From NCBI RefSeq assembly GCF_900108225.1, contig NZ_FNUZ01000006.1:177147-241146 (forward strand): DNA of 64,000 nt, in the 5' to 3' direction. The notes under the pieces were generated by a model that searched no databases, was not told the DNA's origin, and saw nothing but the letters and a program-made list of their open reading frames with translations. The position numbers and the translations under genes are program-made. The DNA comes from Thalassococcus halodurans (GTDB lineage: Bacteria; Pseudomonadota; Alphaproteobacteria; Rhodobacterales; Rhodobacteraceae). Positions 25,600 through 34,240 of the stretch are shown piece after piece; within the stretch, counting starts at the first letter, position 1; each line of letters starts with the position of its first letter.

Positions 25600-25893
25600 T
25601 CATGGGCGCAAGTGATAAATCCCGCGGCACGTGTTTTTGACCCGCCCGTCCTGCACGAGCTTTCGCAGCGCCCTGTAGGTTGCCTCATGGCTCAGCTGTA
25701 ACCGGGCGGCGAACTCGACGACGGAGCCGTCGAGCACGCCCGCGACCAACCCCGCCATTACCCGGTTGTCGCGTAGCCCATAAGTCCGAGATATGGCGCG
25801 TTGAGCACCGAATTTTGCCCTTAAATGCGAGATGCCAGCGCCTTCGAGTGGAGTTTCCTCGTTTTTCTGCGGAGTCTTTGGTCGAACCTTGCC
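25600..25893 (-). pseudogene. Truncated winged-helix DNA-binding protein
   Basis: Reading leftward from an in-frame stop just above 25893 to the TGA at 25600, the frame encodes a helix-turn-helix-like end: LDGSVVEFAARLQLSHEATYRALRKLVQDGRV, then KNTCRGIYHLRP. Proteins with this pattern are small DNA-binding regulators. There is no convincing start upstream (an internal ATG at 25758 would leave 52 residues), so it is probably the 3' remnant of a longer gene. An ISL3 element inserted about 100 bases upstream. The partner upstream part was not found. Confidence 0.5.
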
Positions 25894-25911
25894 TCAGATT
25901 TAAGGGCAAAA
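25813..25911. repeat. 14-bp perfect inverted repeat and TTAAGGG cluster
   Basis: TTTTGCCCTTAAAT at 25813-25826 and its exact inverse ATTTAAGGGCAAAA at 25898-25911, 71 bases apart. Further TTTAAGGGCAAA or AATTAAGGG copies lie at about 25940, 25989 and 27688, the last two at the borders of the insertion sequence. Role unknown. Confidence 0.6.
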
Positions 25912-25994
25912 AATATCAGAACTAAAGGCAAAATCTCATGTTTAAGGGCAAAGCACAGCCGTTGATTTGGTTGGATTTCTCATCTCACAATTAA

Positions 25995-27687
25995 GGGTTC
26001 TGCCTCAATCTGTGTGGCGCAGAGGCAGCATTCGGGCTCTGAGGAGTTCTGGTCCGGCGCGACCGTACATGGCGCGTTTGAGTGTCTTCAGGCGATTGAC
26101 TTGGCCTTCAGCCTGACCGTTGTTCCAAGGAAGTTCAATGGCATTGCGCACGGCCTCGATGTCGCGGTGCAGCGTGCGGGCAAAGCGCATGATTGGTGGG
26201 ATGCCAGTCTCAATGGCCAGGTCGATCCATGCGTCCAGCGGGGCGGACTGGTCGCCGCGCAAAATGCCCTGAAACCGCATGGCAAGGCTCCGCATCGTGG
26301 CAAAGCTTGGCGATCCGGCCTTCAATGCATCTACCTTTTGGGCCTGGTCTGCGGTCAATTTGCGTCGCGGCTTGATACAGAGCGCCGCTGCGACAACCGG
26401 CGAAATGGCGTGACCGGTTTGCGGGTCCCGCACAGGCGCCAGGGGCAGCGGCGTGTCGGTCGGGCCTGCTAGAACGGTTTGTTCATCCCTTCGCCATCCG
26501 GCCAGCAGACGTTGCAAATGAGACAAGCTGCCCTCATAGCCATGGCGTTGAATTTCGACCAATAATTCCTGGCCGGACCGGATACCCTGTTTCCAGAGAT
26601 CGGCCAGTATGCTCTCAAAATACCACGGCGACGTGGGCTTCAATGCAGCTCGGCGGCGGTCTGGTGGCGAGTCGGAGCTCAACCACTTCGCCACACTACG
26701 ACGCGGGAGGCCGGTCCGACGTCCAATTTCGCTACAAGACAGCCCTTGATCACGAAGTGCATGGATGTTTCGGAAAATTTCCTCACGTGATTTCCGATGA
26801 GCAAGACGCGATCGCAGTAGATGATTGGCCGTGCTGATGTTTTCGGCATCTGACAATAGCGCCCGCCCGGTGGCGCGGCCATGCATATTCATCTGCTCTT
26901 CAATGGCCTGGCGCAGGTTCTGGACGAGATGGAAACGGTCTGCGACCTGCAGGGCTTGCGGTGCACCCTGACGTGCGGCCTTCGCATATCCGCCACAACG
27001 ATCCCGACTGATGACTTCAATCTCAGGGTGCTGCCGCAGCCAGCTCGCACAGCTTTCAACGCTCCGATCCGGAAGAATATCAATTACGGTCTGCCGCTCG
27101 AGATCGACGATGATGGTTCCGTAAGTCTGCGACTTGCGCCAGCTCCAATCGTCGATGCCAATGACCGTTGGCGGCGGGGCGACGCTTTCCGCACACTTCT
27201 TGAGGTGTCGCAGCACCGTGTCATTGCTGACACCGACGCCTAAACGGCGCAAGAGCCGCTCGGCAGGCCGTCCACCCGTGGCATGCCCCAGGTGACCGAC
27301 AATGTCATCAGCACGCGAAGTTCGACGTGCAAATGGGCGCGCAATTGACGAGGTGTAGTCTGAAAACGTCCGTCGCGGGCACGTGGAAGCGGGACATCGC
27401 CATCTGCAGACCCAGAGTGCGACTGTTACCTTGTCGCCATGTGCGGGTAAATCCTGCAGTCGCCTTTGCCGCCACCCGTGACGACGCCGAGAATGCAAAC
27501 CACAATCTGGGCAGATGCCTCTCGGTGCCAAAACGCCCGATACAAGCCACTCGCCGGAATCACGCCGCTTAACGCCTTGAACCCAAACGTCGCTCCCGGG
27601 CGACCAGTGCTTTTTTGAAATCACGACTATCCCTCCTGAAAGCTCCAAGCTCAGGATAGTTGCACCACACAGATTGAGGCAGAACCC
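25995..27687 (-). mobile_element. ISL3-family insertion sequence, complete
   Basis: About 1693 bp bounded by inverted repeats of ~26 bases (GGGTTCTGCCTCAATCTGTG at the left, its inverse at the right, one mismatch near the inner end). It encodes one ISL3 transposase. AATTAA(GGG) occurs at both outer borders (25989 and 27688) and is the likely target duplication; the G residues overlap the repeat ends, so its exact length is ambiguous between 6 and 8-9 bases. Confidence 0.85.
26005..27624 (-). CDS. ISL3-family transposase
   Basis: A 539-residue DDE transposase. An N-terminal zinc-ribbon-like part (CPDCGLHSRRRHGW, then CPASTC) is followed by the catalytic aspartates in IGIDDWSWRKSQTYGT and ADRFHLVQNL and the Glu in NGQAEGQVNRLK, as in ISL3. 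A helix-turn-helix (LSCSEIGRRTGLPRRSVAKWL) lies between the second Asp and the Glu. GGAGGG seven bases upstream supports GTG 27624 over the TTG 24 bases earlier. The frame is intact, so the element may be active. Confidence 0.9.
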   Translation of the reverse strand: MISKKHWSPGSDVWVQGVKRRDSGEWLVSGVLAPRGICPDCGLHSRRRHGWRQRRLQDLPAHGDKVTVALWVCRWRCPASTCPRRTFSDYTSSIARPFARRTSRADDIVGHLGHATGGRPAERLLRRLGVGVSNDTVLRHLKKCAESVAPPPTVIGIDDWSWRKSQTYGTIIVDLERQTVIDILPDRSVESCASWLRQHPEIEVISRDRCGGYAKAARQGAPQALQVADRFHLVQNLRQAIEEQMNMHGRATGRALLSDAENISTANHLLRSRLAHRKSREEIFRNIHALRDQGLSCSEIGRRTGLPRRSVAKWLSSDSPPDRRRAALKPTSPWYFESILADLWKQGIRSGQELLVEIQRHGYEGSLSHLQRLLAGWRRDEQTVLAGPTDTPLPLAPVRDPQTGHAISPVVAAALCIKPRRKLTADQAQKVDALKAGSPSFATMRSLAMRFQGILRGDQSAPLDAWIDLAIETGIPPIMRFARTLHRDIEAVRNAIELPWNNGQAEGQVNRLKTLKRAMYGRAGPELLRARMLPLRHTD

Positions 27688-28058
27688 AATTAAGGGCTAC
27701 GCGACACCTGTTAAGGGGGCTCAGTCTACACACAAGCATTCAGCAGGGTTGCGAGCTAGCTGGGCGTGTCGTGCAGCAATCCGGTGCCTTAGTGCCTGTT
27801 GCTGAAACGATCGTTACCAATGCGTAGATCGCGTGACCTGCTACCCTGAACTTCCCTCGTTTTGATGTAGAGGTCCGTATCTACGTGCGCTGCTCCCCAA
27901 GTTTGGACCTTCGGAAGCTGGATATTTCCAGCTCCGGCGCTGCGAGAACCGAAGTAATTACTATACAACATTGCCAATCTTCCGGACACGCCTCGCAACT
28001 CATCCAGCCTGTGTCCCTTTCTCGTGACACAGAGCCCAGACCGCTTGGTCAGCCTCGG
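27688..28058. other. Gap between insertion sequence and RND operon
   Basis: A 371-base stretch with no convincing gene. It starts with the AATTAAGGG copy at the element border, holds an AGCTGGA-tatt-TCCAGCT hairpin near 27920 and, just past the RND stop, CTGTGTC/GACACAG (28009-28032), a possible terminator for the efflux operon. Confidence 0.5.
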
Positions 28059-31000
28059 TTATGCGGCGCTCATGACCGTAGTGGCCCGCTCGGCGCCGCG
28101 CTTGAAAAAGACGTAGTACAGCACGGGTGCTGCGATCAGCGTAAGGATCGAGGCAAAGGCAAGCCCGCCCATGATCGTCGCCGCCATCGACTGAAAAAAC
28201 GCATCCGACAACAGTGGCAACATCCCAAGAATTGTCGTCGCCGCGGCCAGAAACACCGGCCGCAGACGCGAGGTGGAGGCACTGACAATGGCCTCGTCCA
28301 GAGACAGAGCCGGATCGGCTGCTCGGATCAGATCGATCTCCTCAACCAGCACGATGCCGTTCTTGATCAGCATCCCCGACAGCGACAATAGCCCCAGAAG
28401 CGCGGTAAATGTAAACGGCAAACCTGACGCCAGTAGAGCCAGGCTCACGCCGTTGACCGCCATTGGCACCAGAAGCCAGATGATGATTGGCTGGCGCAGC
28501 GCGTTGAACAAAAGCACCGAAATCAACACCATGATAATGACGCTGAATGGCAATTGCGCGCCAAGGGCGGCTTGGGCCTCGGACGCGCTTTCAAGCTCTC
28601 CGCCCCACTCCATGGTATAGCCCTCGGGGATGTCCATCTCTTCAATGGTTTTTTGGACCTCGGCTTGCACCTCTGCCGCTGTCAGGCCGCGCGGAATATC
28701 AGCCCCGACGGTGATCACCTCTTCGCGATTTCGACGTTGTAGCAGCGTGTCTTGCGGCACGAAGCGGAAGCCTTCGATTACTTGTTCCATAGGCACCAGG
28801 GTGCCACCGCTCTCTGAATAAATCATGTGATCGGTCAGCGCGATCGCCGCATCTTGCGGTGCCCGGATCACGATAGGGATTTGCCGATCTCCTTCGCGGA
28901 AGGTCCCGGCGCTATTTCCTTCGGTGGCGAATTGTAGCGTCTCTGTGATGTCAGTCCGGGACACGCCCGCGTTCTGTGCGCGCTCCGCAGCGTAAACAGG
29001 GCGCAGCACCAATTCACGTTCGCGCCAGTCCTGCCGCGGGCTGATGATGTTGTCCGAAGCGGCCTGCATCCGGGCAATCGCCCGATCTGCCAAGGCGCGC
29101 AATACATCAGGGTCACGGCCAGAAAACCGCACCTCGATTGGCGCACCTCCGCCGGGGCCAAAGGCCAACCGTTTTACCCGGAATTCACCCTGCGGAAGAC
29201 TTGCATTTGCAAAGGCTTCCAACGCGTCCATCTCTTGCTCGATCACTTCGAGCGAGTCCACGCGCACGATCAGGTGACCGTAGCTGGGGTTCGGATCCTC
29301 AGCCTGGTAGGTCAGCATGAACCGCGCCGCCCCTTGCCCGACAAAGGCTGTCACGGCAGAAACCGCGTCGCGGTCGCGCAACCAGTCTTCGAGAACCGCG
29401 AGATCATCAGAGGTCTGGTGGATTGATGCGCCCTGCGGCAGTTTGTAATGCACGAAATAGAGCGGCGTATTGCTGTCGGGAAAGAACTGCTGCTTGATTT
29501 GGCCGAACATCGCGTAACAAACAACGGTGCCGCCGATCAGCGCAAGAATGACCAGCCAACGCAGTTTCAAAGAGGCGCGCAGCACGGCGGCATAGCCCCG
29601 GAAGAGCGCGCCATCATACCCATCTGCCGTCCCTTCTTCGCCTTTCTTGAAAAAGTAATGCCCCAAAAGAGGGGTCGCGGTCAGGGCCAACACCCAGGAC
29701 AACAGCAACGAAATCGCGATCACCGCAAAGAGCGAGAACAAGAATTCCCCCGTGGCATCTGGAGACAGGCCAATTCCGGCAAAGGCCATGATGCCGATCA
29801 CGGTCGCACCCAGCAGCGGGATTTGCGTCTTGCTTGCGGCCTCTGTGGCGGCGTCGCGCGAGGATTTGCCATGCCGCATTGAAATCTGCATGCCCTCCGC
29901 CACCACGATGGCGTTGTCGACGAGCATCCCCATTGCGATGATCAAAGCACCCAGCGAGATACGCTCCATCTCAATCGCACCAAGCGCCATGAAAAACAGC
30001 GTCCCCACCACGGTCAGCAGCAGCGTGGATCCCACAACGATGGCCGCGCGCCACCCCATGAAAACCGCCAGAACCGCGACCACAATACCAACCGACATGG
30101 CAAGGTTGACGAGAAAGGCGTTCGAGGCCTCTTCGACCACAACATGTTGGCGATAGATCGACTGGATCGAGATGCCGAGCGGCAACTCCGCGCGCAACTT
30201 GTCCAGCTGGGCATCGACCCGCTTCCCGACTTCGACGATATTCTCTGTTGCAAGGCCCGCAACGCCAAGTGTGAAGGCCTCCTGCCCGTTATGACGGGTA
30301 ATCAGACTGGGGTTGGCTTCGCGCCCACGAAAGATATCGGTAAAATCAAAAAGGTTGAGGACCTGTCCACCCGCGCCGACAGAAAGGGCTGCGATTTCGG
30401 ATACGCTATCGGATCCTTCGGGCCGTTGGAGCAGAGTTCGCCCATCCGGTCCCCACAACATGCCACCGTCAACAATCTCGTTGGCGCTGTTCACGGCGCC
30501 GGCAACAGCGGCGGGCGGAATACCCAGCGTCGCAGTAAGCGCAAGGTGCGGCTCGATGTAGATCACTTCGTTAGGCACGCCTGAGAGCACAACATCTGAC
30601 ACGCCATCCACCAGCAGCAACTTCCGCCTGAGGAAGGAAGATAGATCATTCACCTCTGCATCGGAGAAGCCCGGCGCTGTGACTGCATAGTAGAGCCCGT
30701 ACACATCTCCAAAGCTATCGTTCACAAAGGGCGGCGTCGCCCCGCTGGGCAACGCCGCCTCGGCCACGCGATTGCGCAGCTTGGTCCAGATTTCGGGTAA
30801 CTCGGAGCCGTCATAGGTATCCTGCATGTTCACAGTGATCCAAGACAGGCCAGGCTGGTTCATGGACTCAATGTCCTTGACCTCGCCCATCTTCTGAATC
30901 GCGGATTCCAGCGGTTCAGTTACCTCACGCGACACTTCTTCGGCAGAAGCGCCGGGATACTGGGTGACAACCACAGCGGTCTTGATAGTAAAGGCAGGGT

Positions 31001-31109
31001 CTTCCAGTCGGCCGAGGTTCGCAAAGCCCCAGATACCACCCAGCAGGCAGATCAACATGATGATCCAAGTGTAGATCGGGCGGTCGATGGATCCGCGCGC
31101 AACATCCAT
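28059..31109 (-). CDS. RND efflux transporter, inner-membrane component
   Basis: A 1016-residue resistance-nodulation-division pump, full length. It has the usual 12 helices in two halves with two large periplasmic loops. Visible landmarks are the first helix IYTWIIMLICLLGGIWGF, TQYPGASAEEVSREVTEPLE, the proton-relay helix with ALIIAMGMLVDNAIVVAEGM, and the second-half LLSLSGMLIKNGIVLVEEID. It belongs to the drug/hydrophobe type rather than the CusA/CzcA metal type, since the metal-type Met triad is not evident. GGAGA before ATG 31109 and the 4-base gap after the adaptor gene set the start. No outer-membrane channel gene is adjacent. Confidence 0.93.
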   Translation of the reverse strand: MDVARGSIDRPIYTWIIMLICLLGGIWGFANLGRLEDPAFTIKTAVVVTQYPGASAEEVSREVTEPLESAIQKMGEVKDIESMNQPGLSWITVNMQDTYDGSELPEIWTKLRNRVAEAALPSGATPPFVNDSFGDVYGLYYAVTAPGFSDAEVNDLSSFLRRKLLLVDGVSDVVLSGVPNEVIYIEPHLALTATLGIPPAAVAGAVNSANEIVDGGMLWGPDGRTLLQRPEGSDSVSEIAALSVGAGGQVLNLFDFTDIFRGREANPSLITRHNGQEAFTLGVAGLATENIVEVGKRVDAQLDKLRAELPLGISIQSIYRQHVVVEEASNAFLVNLAMSVGIVVAVLAVFMGWRAAIVVGSTLLLTVVGTLFFMALGAIEMERISLGALIIAMGMLVDNAIVVAEGMQISMRHGKSSRDAATEAASKTQIPLLGATVIGIMAFAGIGLSPDATGEFLFSLFAVIAISLLLSWVLALTATPLLGHYFFKKGEEGTADGYDGALFRGYAAVLRASLKLRWLVILALIGGTVVCYAMFGQIKQQFFPDSNTPLYFVHYKLPQGASIHQTSDDLAVLEDWLRDRDAVSAVTAFVGQGAARFMLTYQAEDPNPSYGHLIVRVDSLEVIEQEMDALEAFANASLPQGEFRVKRLAFGPGGGAPIEVRFSGRDPDVLRALADRAIARMQAASDNIISPRQDWRERELVLRPVYAAERAQNAGVSRTDITETLQFATEGNSAGTFREGDRQIPIVIRAPQDAAIALTDHMIYSESGGTLVPMEQVIEGFRFVPQDTLLQRRNREEVITVGADIPRGLTAAEVQAEVQKTIEEMDIPEGYTMEWGGELESASEAQAALGAQLPFSVIIMVLISVLLFNALRQPIIIWLLVPMAVNGVSLALLASGLPFTFTALLGLLSLSGMLIKNGIVLVEEIDLIRAADPALSLDEAIVSASTSRLRPVFLAAATTILGMLPLLSDAFFQSMAATIMGGLAFASILTLIAAPVLYYVFFKRGAERATTVMSAA

Positions 31110-31113
31110 GGTG

Positions 31114-32193
31114 TTAGTCTCCGAAGCCAATAAAGCGGCGCACGGCAGTGCCATCGGCCAGCGCGCTCGCGCCGCTGACGACAATCTCTTGACCGTCGCT
31201 CAGACCCTCAACGACTTGAGCAGTGCCGCGATTGGTCGGCTCTATTGTGATTGGGGTTCTGGTCACAGTGCCCCTGCTGGCTCCGGTCGGGCCAAAGACC
31301 ATGACATAGGTCTCATTGTCATTCCCAATCACGACGGCTGAGGTTGGCACCTCAAGACTTTGACCGCCGGTTTGCAAGACCGCTGTGACTTCGACGGAGG
31401 ACCCCGGAAGAACGATCAGATCTTCGGGCAAGGGCATGCCAAGCGTGATGGAGTAGGTCTGCCCGATCTCCGCCGTCTCGGCATTGTATTCACGCACCTC
31501 AAGCGGGAAGCTGCGATCGCTTGCCGGAAATTGGGCCGTGAACACCACGTTGGGATCTTGGCCCGCGCGCTGAAATAGCGTTTCGGGTACGTCGATCTCG
31601 ATCCGCAGTTCGGACAGATCGTGCAGCCGCACAATCGGCGTGCCAGCGGTTACCGTTGAGAAATTCGGCACCAGACGCGAGGCGACAATACCGTCAAAGG
31701 GCGCAACCAGCGTGGCATGTTCCAGGTTCCGCTGTGCGTCACGCAGAGCAACATCGGCGATTGTCATAGTTGTCCGCGCATCCTCAAGGTTGGTTTCCGC
31801 GACCGAAGACCCGGCCAGCTTTTCAAACCGTTCCACAGTGCGCCGTGCCTGATCTTCGTTCGCTTGCGCTTGTTCCAGCGCCAGCTCAAAAGGCTCCAGA
31901 TCCATCCGAGCCAACGCGCTGCCCTTGGAGACCGCCGCCCCCTCGTCCAGCGACAATTCGACGATCTGTCCACTGACTTGAAACGCCAGATCAACGGTAG
32001 CCCGTGCAACAACCTTGCCAAAGAAAACGCGCTCTAATTGGGACGCGCCCGCGGTGACTGGCGCAAGCTTCACGAAAGGAGCGTCGTCCGCGTGGGCCGC
32101 CGTGACGATCACTCCCAACGCAATGCCCAGCATACCGCCAAAACGGCAAGTGAATCGCATCGCCCGATGGGCAATCTCATAAGCTTTGACCAT
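31114..32193 (-). CDS. RND efflux periplasmic adaptor (membrane fusion protein)
   Basis: A 359-residue adaptor with a signal peptide (GMLGIALGVIVTAAHA), a lipoyl half-motif (VDLAFQVSGQIVELSLDEGAAVSKGSALARMD), a coiled-coil hairpin (QAQANEDQARRTVERFEKL) and the second lipoyl half (ATLVAPFDGIVASRLVPNFS), then the beta-barrel domain. It bridges the inner-membrane pump to an outer-membrane channel. The start at 32193 has GGAAGG six bases before and follows the TetR stop by 2 bases. Confidence 0.92.
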   Translation of the reverse strand: MVKAYEIAHRAMRFTCRFGGMLGIALGVIVTAAHADDAPFVKLAPVTAGASQLERVFFGKVVARATVDLAFQVSGQIVELSLDEGAAVSKGSALARMDLEPFELALEQAQANEDQARRTVERFEKLAGSSVAETNLEDARTTMTIADVALRDAQRNLEHATLVAPFDGIVASRLVPNFSTVTAGTPIVRLHDLSELRIEIDVPETLFQRAGQDPNVVFTAQFPASDRSFPLEVREYNAETAEIGQTYSITLGMPLPEDLIVLPGSSVEVTAVLQTGGQSLEVPTSAVVIGNDNETYVMVFGPTGASRGTVTRTPITIEPTNRGTAQVVEGLSDGQEIVVSGASALADGTAVRRFIGFGD

Positions 32194-32195
32194 GC

Positions 32196-32810
32196 TTAGC
32201 CTTCCTTGTTCTCTGTAGGGTCTGCCTCGGGTTGCGATGCCGCCGTGGTGCAAAGCTGCCGAAGCGTTACGAGTTGCTGAATCAGGTCTGCGCGATCCCG
32301 TGCGGTCATGCCGGCGGTTTTGGCCGCACGCTGCACGAAGTCCGACAGCTCGGCCACGTCCAGACCCCTTTTCGAAAAAACCTGCGCATGCGGTACAAGC
32401 GTGTCGAAGATTACCGCGCGAAAACGTTCGGCCGACTGCTGCAGAGCCTCTTCGCTGACGGCATTGACCCCGTCGATGAAATCCTGCGCATTCGGCATTG
32501 TCTGTATCGTGTCGTACCCACGGACCACCATTCGGTCGAAGATCAGGTCAAGCCTGGCCCCCAATGAATTCGCCGCCTGCAAGTCTGCGTGGATCTCTGC
32601 AAGGGCAAGGTCCGTGTATCGTTTGATCAATCCGCGCAGGATATCGTCCTTGTTGCGAAAATGATTGTAGAGCGTCTGACGCGACACGCTCGCTACTTCG
32701 CACAGGTCGCTCATGCTGGTGCGCTTCACGCCGTAACGCGAAAAGACATGCAGTGCTGCGTCCAATATTGTTGATTCCAGTTCGGCCATCGACCCGTTCT
32801 GCCTTTGCAT
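32196..32810 (-). CDS. TetR-family repressor of the RND operon
   Basis: A 204-residue regulator with the N-terminal TetR helix-turn-helix (ILDAALHVFSRYGVKRTSMSDLCEVASVSRQTLYNHFRNKDDI) and a helical ligand domain. It is the first gene of the leftward operon with the adaptor and pump and probably represses it until a ligand binds. Tandem ATCTGTAA repeats next to a TTGACA lie 30-50 bases upstream. Confidence 0.9.
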   Translation of the reverse strand: MQRQNGSMAELESTILDAALHVFSRYGVKRTSMSDLCEVASVSRQTLYNHFRNKDDILRGLIKRYTDLALAEIHADLQAANSLGARLDLIFDRMVVRGYDTIQTMPNAQDFIDGVNAVSEEALQQSAERFRAVIFDTLVPHAQVFSKRGLDVAELSDFVQRAAKTAGMTARDRADLIQQLVTLRQLCTTAASQPEADPTENKEG

Positions 32811-32841
32811 GAAGGCCGAAAGTGGACAAAAGCACCAAGAT

Positions 32842-32862
32842 TGTCAATCTGTAAATCTGTAA
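32842..32862 (-). promoter_or_regulatory. Candidate promoter and operator of the TetR-RND operon
   Basis: On the minus strand a TTGACA (-35) is directly preceded by two tandem 8-base repeats (ATCTGTAA on the plus strand, 32847-32862). The matching -10 (CACTTT region) is weak. A repeat block here is a plausible operator. Confidence 0.45.
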
Positions 32863-32919
32863 AACTGCGTCCAGAAAGCCGCGGTTCTCCTAGTCGGCCG
32901 CCTGGTGCGGTCTTGTGGG

Positions 32920-34014
32920 TCAGGCATTGCGACCTGTGCGCATACCCTCGGTATCGATGCGCCACATCCGATATCGCCCCTGCCCAGTCACTTCGCGGGT
33001 CAAACCCTTTTCCTCCATCCACGCCAGATTGCGCTGAACGGCGGCGCGGCTGGCTCCGGTCATGGACTCAGCCATTGGGGCGGAGACCAAGGGCCATTGA
33101 GAGAAAGTGTTTCGCAAGGCGACCGGCGTGCGGCCAGACAATTGCGCCATGATGGTCTCTGCGCGCGCGGTCCACGCTTCGATATCGTCAAGTGTTCGCG
33201 TCGCCGTTAGAATTGCGCTGTTCATCCCATCCAGCCAGTGGGCCAGGCGTTCGGGTGGCAAGCCCGAGACACGCAGCCCCCCTGCCCCGCCCATGGCGAG
33301 CGGTGCGAAGATGGCGCCGCTTCCGTCGCTGGCCGCGATCCTGGACGCGGTGACGGCGGCTTCCATCAGGTCGTCGTGCCCACCGAGGCCCGCCAAGCCC
33401 CAGAGATGAAAACCCATGCAAGCCCGCGTGATTGGATGCAAGTCGCCCGCAGCGGCCATGACGTCCAGCCATCCGCCTGCGCGATCCCCGAAACGCTCAG
33501 CGCTGTCTTCAATATTCTCGGGGTCGCGGCGATCCAGGAAGGCGGCCAAATCGGCCTCCGGTCCGGGACCGCCTGTCAGGCGTCGAACAGCCCAGTGGGC
33601 GCGTGCCAGCGCATTTGGGTCATCCTGTGCACCTGACAGCCGCATCGATACCCAGAGCGCCAGACGATCAAAACTCACCCGATCCCCTGCAAACCAACTG
33701 AGGTCCGCCGCCTCGATCAACGCGAGCCGATGCCGCCAACCTTCCGGGCCTCGCAGCAGCCGGTCATCCAGAGCCCCCAGGCGTCCAGCCACGCGGGCCA
33801 GCCGCGCAGCGTGAAGCCCCTCTGCCCTTGTCCAGTCTTCGATGACAGCAGTGTCGGGCGGTTCTGCCCGCGGCCCGGGAGGCAAATCATCCGGCTCTTC
33901 TTCGAGTGGCCCAGGCAGGAACCAGAGATCATCCTCGCGAGCCTCTTCCTCCCCTTCGATTGTGATGAGGGGGTCGTCAAAATCATCATTCAAAGTAGAG
34001 GCCTGTGGTCTCAT
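32920..34014 (-). CDS. Plasmid protein with C-terminal winged-helix-like domain
   Basis: A 364-residue protein with an acidic, proline-rich N-terminus and a helical middle (HAARLARVAGRLGALDDRLLRGPEGWRHRLALIEA) similar to DUF1612-type proteins encoded by rhizobial and roseobacterial plasmids. The C-terminal ~60 residues (MAESMTGASRAAVQRNLAWMEEKGLTREVTGQGRYRMWRID) look like a winged helix, so it may bind DNA. A perfect inverted repeat (34015-34042) begins one base upstream of its ATG, suggesting self-regulation. The role is unknown. It is divergent from the serine recombinase gene. Confidence 0.65.
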   Translation of the reverse strand: MRPQASTLNDDFDDPLITIEGEEEAREDDLWFLPGPLEEEPDDLPPGPRAEPPDTAVIEDWTRAEGLHAARLARVAGRLGALDDRLLRGPEGWRHRLALIEAADLSWFAGDRVSFDRLALWVSMRLSGAQDDPNALARAHWAVRRLTGGPGPEADLAAFLDRRDPENIEDSAERFGDRAGGWLDVMAAAGDLHPITRACMGFHLWGLAGLGGHDDLMEAAVTASRIAASDGSGAIFAPLAMGGAGGLRVSGLPPERLAHWLDGMNSAILTATRTLDDIEAWTARAETIMAQLSGRTPVALRNTFSQWPLVSAPMAESMTGASRAAVQRNLAWMEEKGLTREVTGQGRYRMWRIDTEGMRTGRNA

Positions 34015-34042
34015 ATGTGCAAAATACTGTGTTTTTGCACAT
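34015..34042. repeat. Perfect 10-bp inverted repeat at the start of the DUF1612-like gene
   Basis: ATGTGCAAAA, a 7-base spacer (tactgtg) and an inverse arm TTTTGCACAT preceded by one extra T. It abuts the start codon at 34014 and lies in the region from which two genes diverge; likely an operator. Confidence 0.6.
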
Positions 34043-34192
34043 TACCCAAGTGATTTTGATGCAGTTGCCCACGCTCTTTATATGGTACGCGTGCGCGGCT
34101 GTCGGCGGAACCTCTCAGATCGGGCTCAGCACAAGGAAACCAAGGGTTTTTGGACGAGCACGACGAGAGAGCACTTACTTGCATTCGTTTAC

Positions 34193-34238
34193 AAACGGTC
34201 GTTTATTGATGATACATAAAATTGCAAACGGCCCGTTT
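34193..34238. repeat. Two AAACGG dyads before the recombinase gene
   Basis: AAACGGTCGTTT at 34193-34204 and AAACGGCCCGTTT at 34226-34238, 33 bases apart and ending two bases before the recombinase start. They could be resolvase binding subsites or an autoregulatory operator. Confidence 0.5.
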
Positions 34239-34240
34239 TC

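Noticed and set aside
28059..31109. Heavy-metal type RND pump (CusA/CzcA)
   Set aside because: The helix and loop motifs match the drug/hydrophobe group; TetR control and lack of CusF/CusC-like genes also argue against it.
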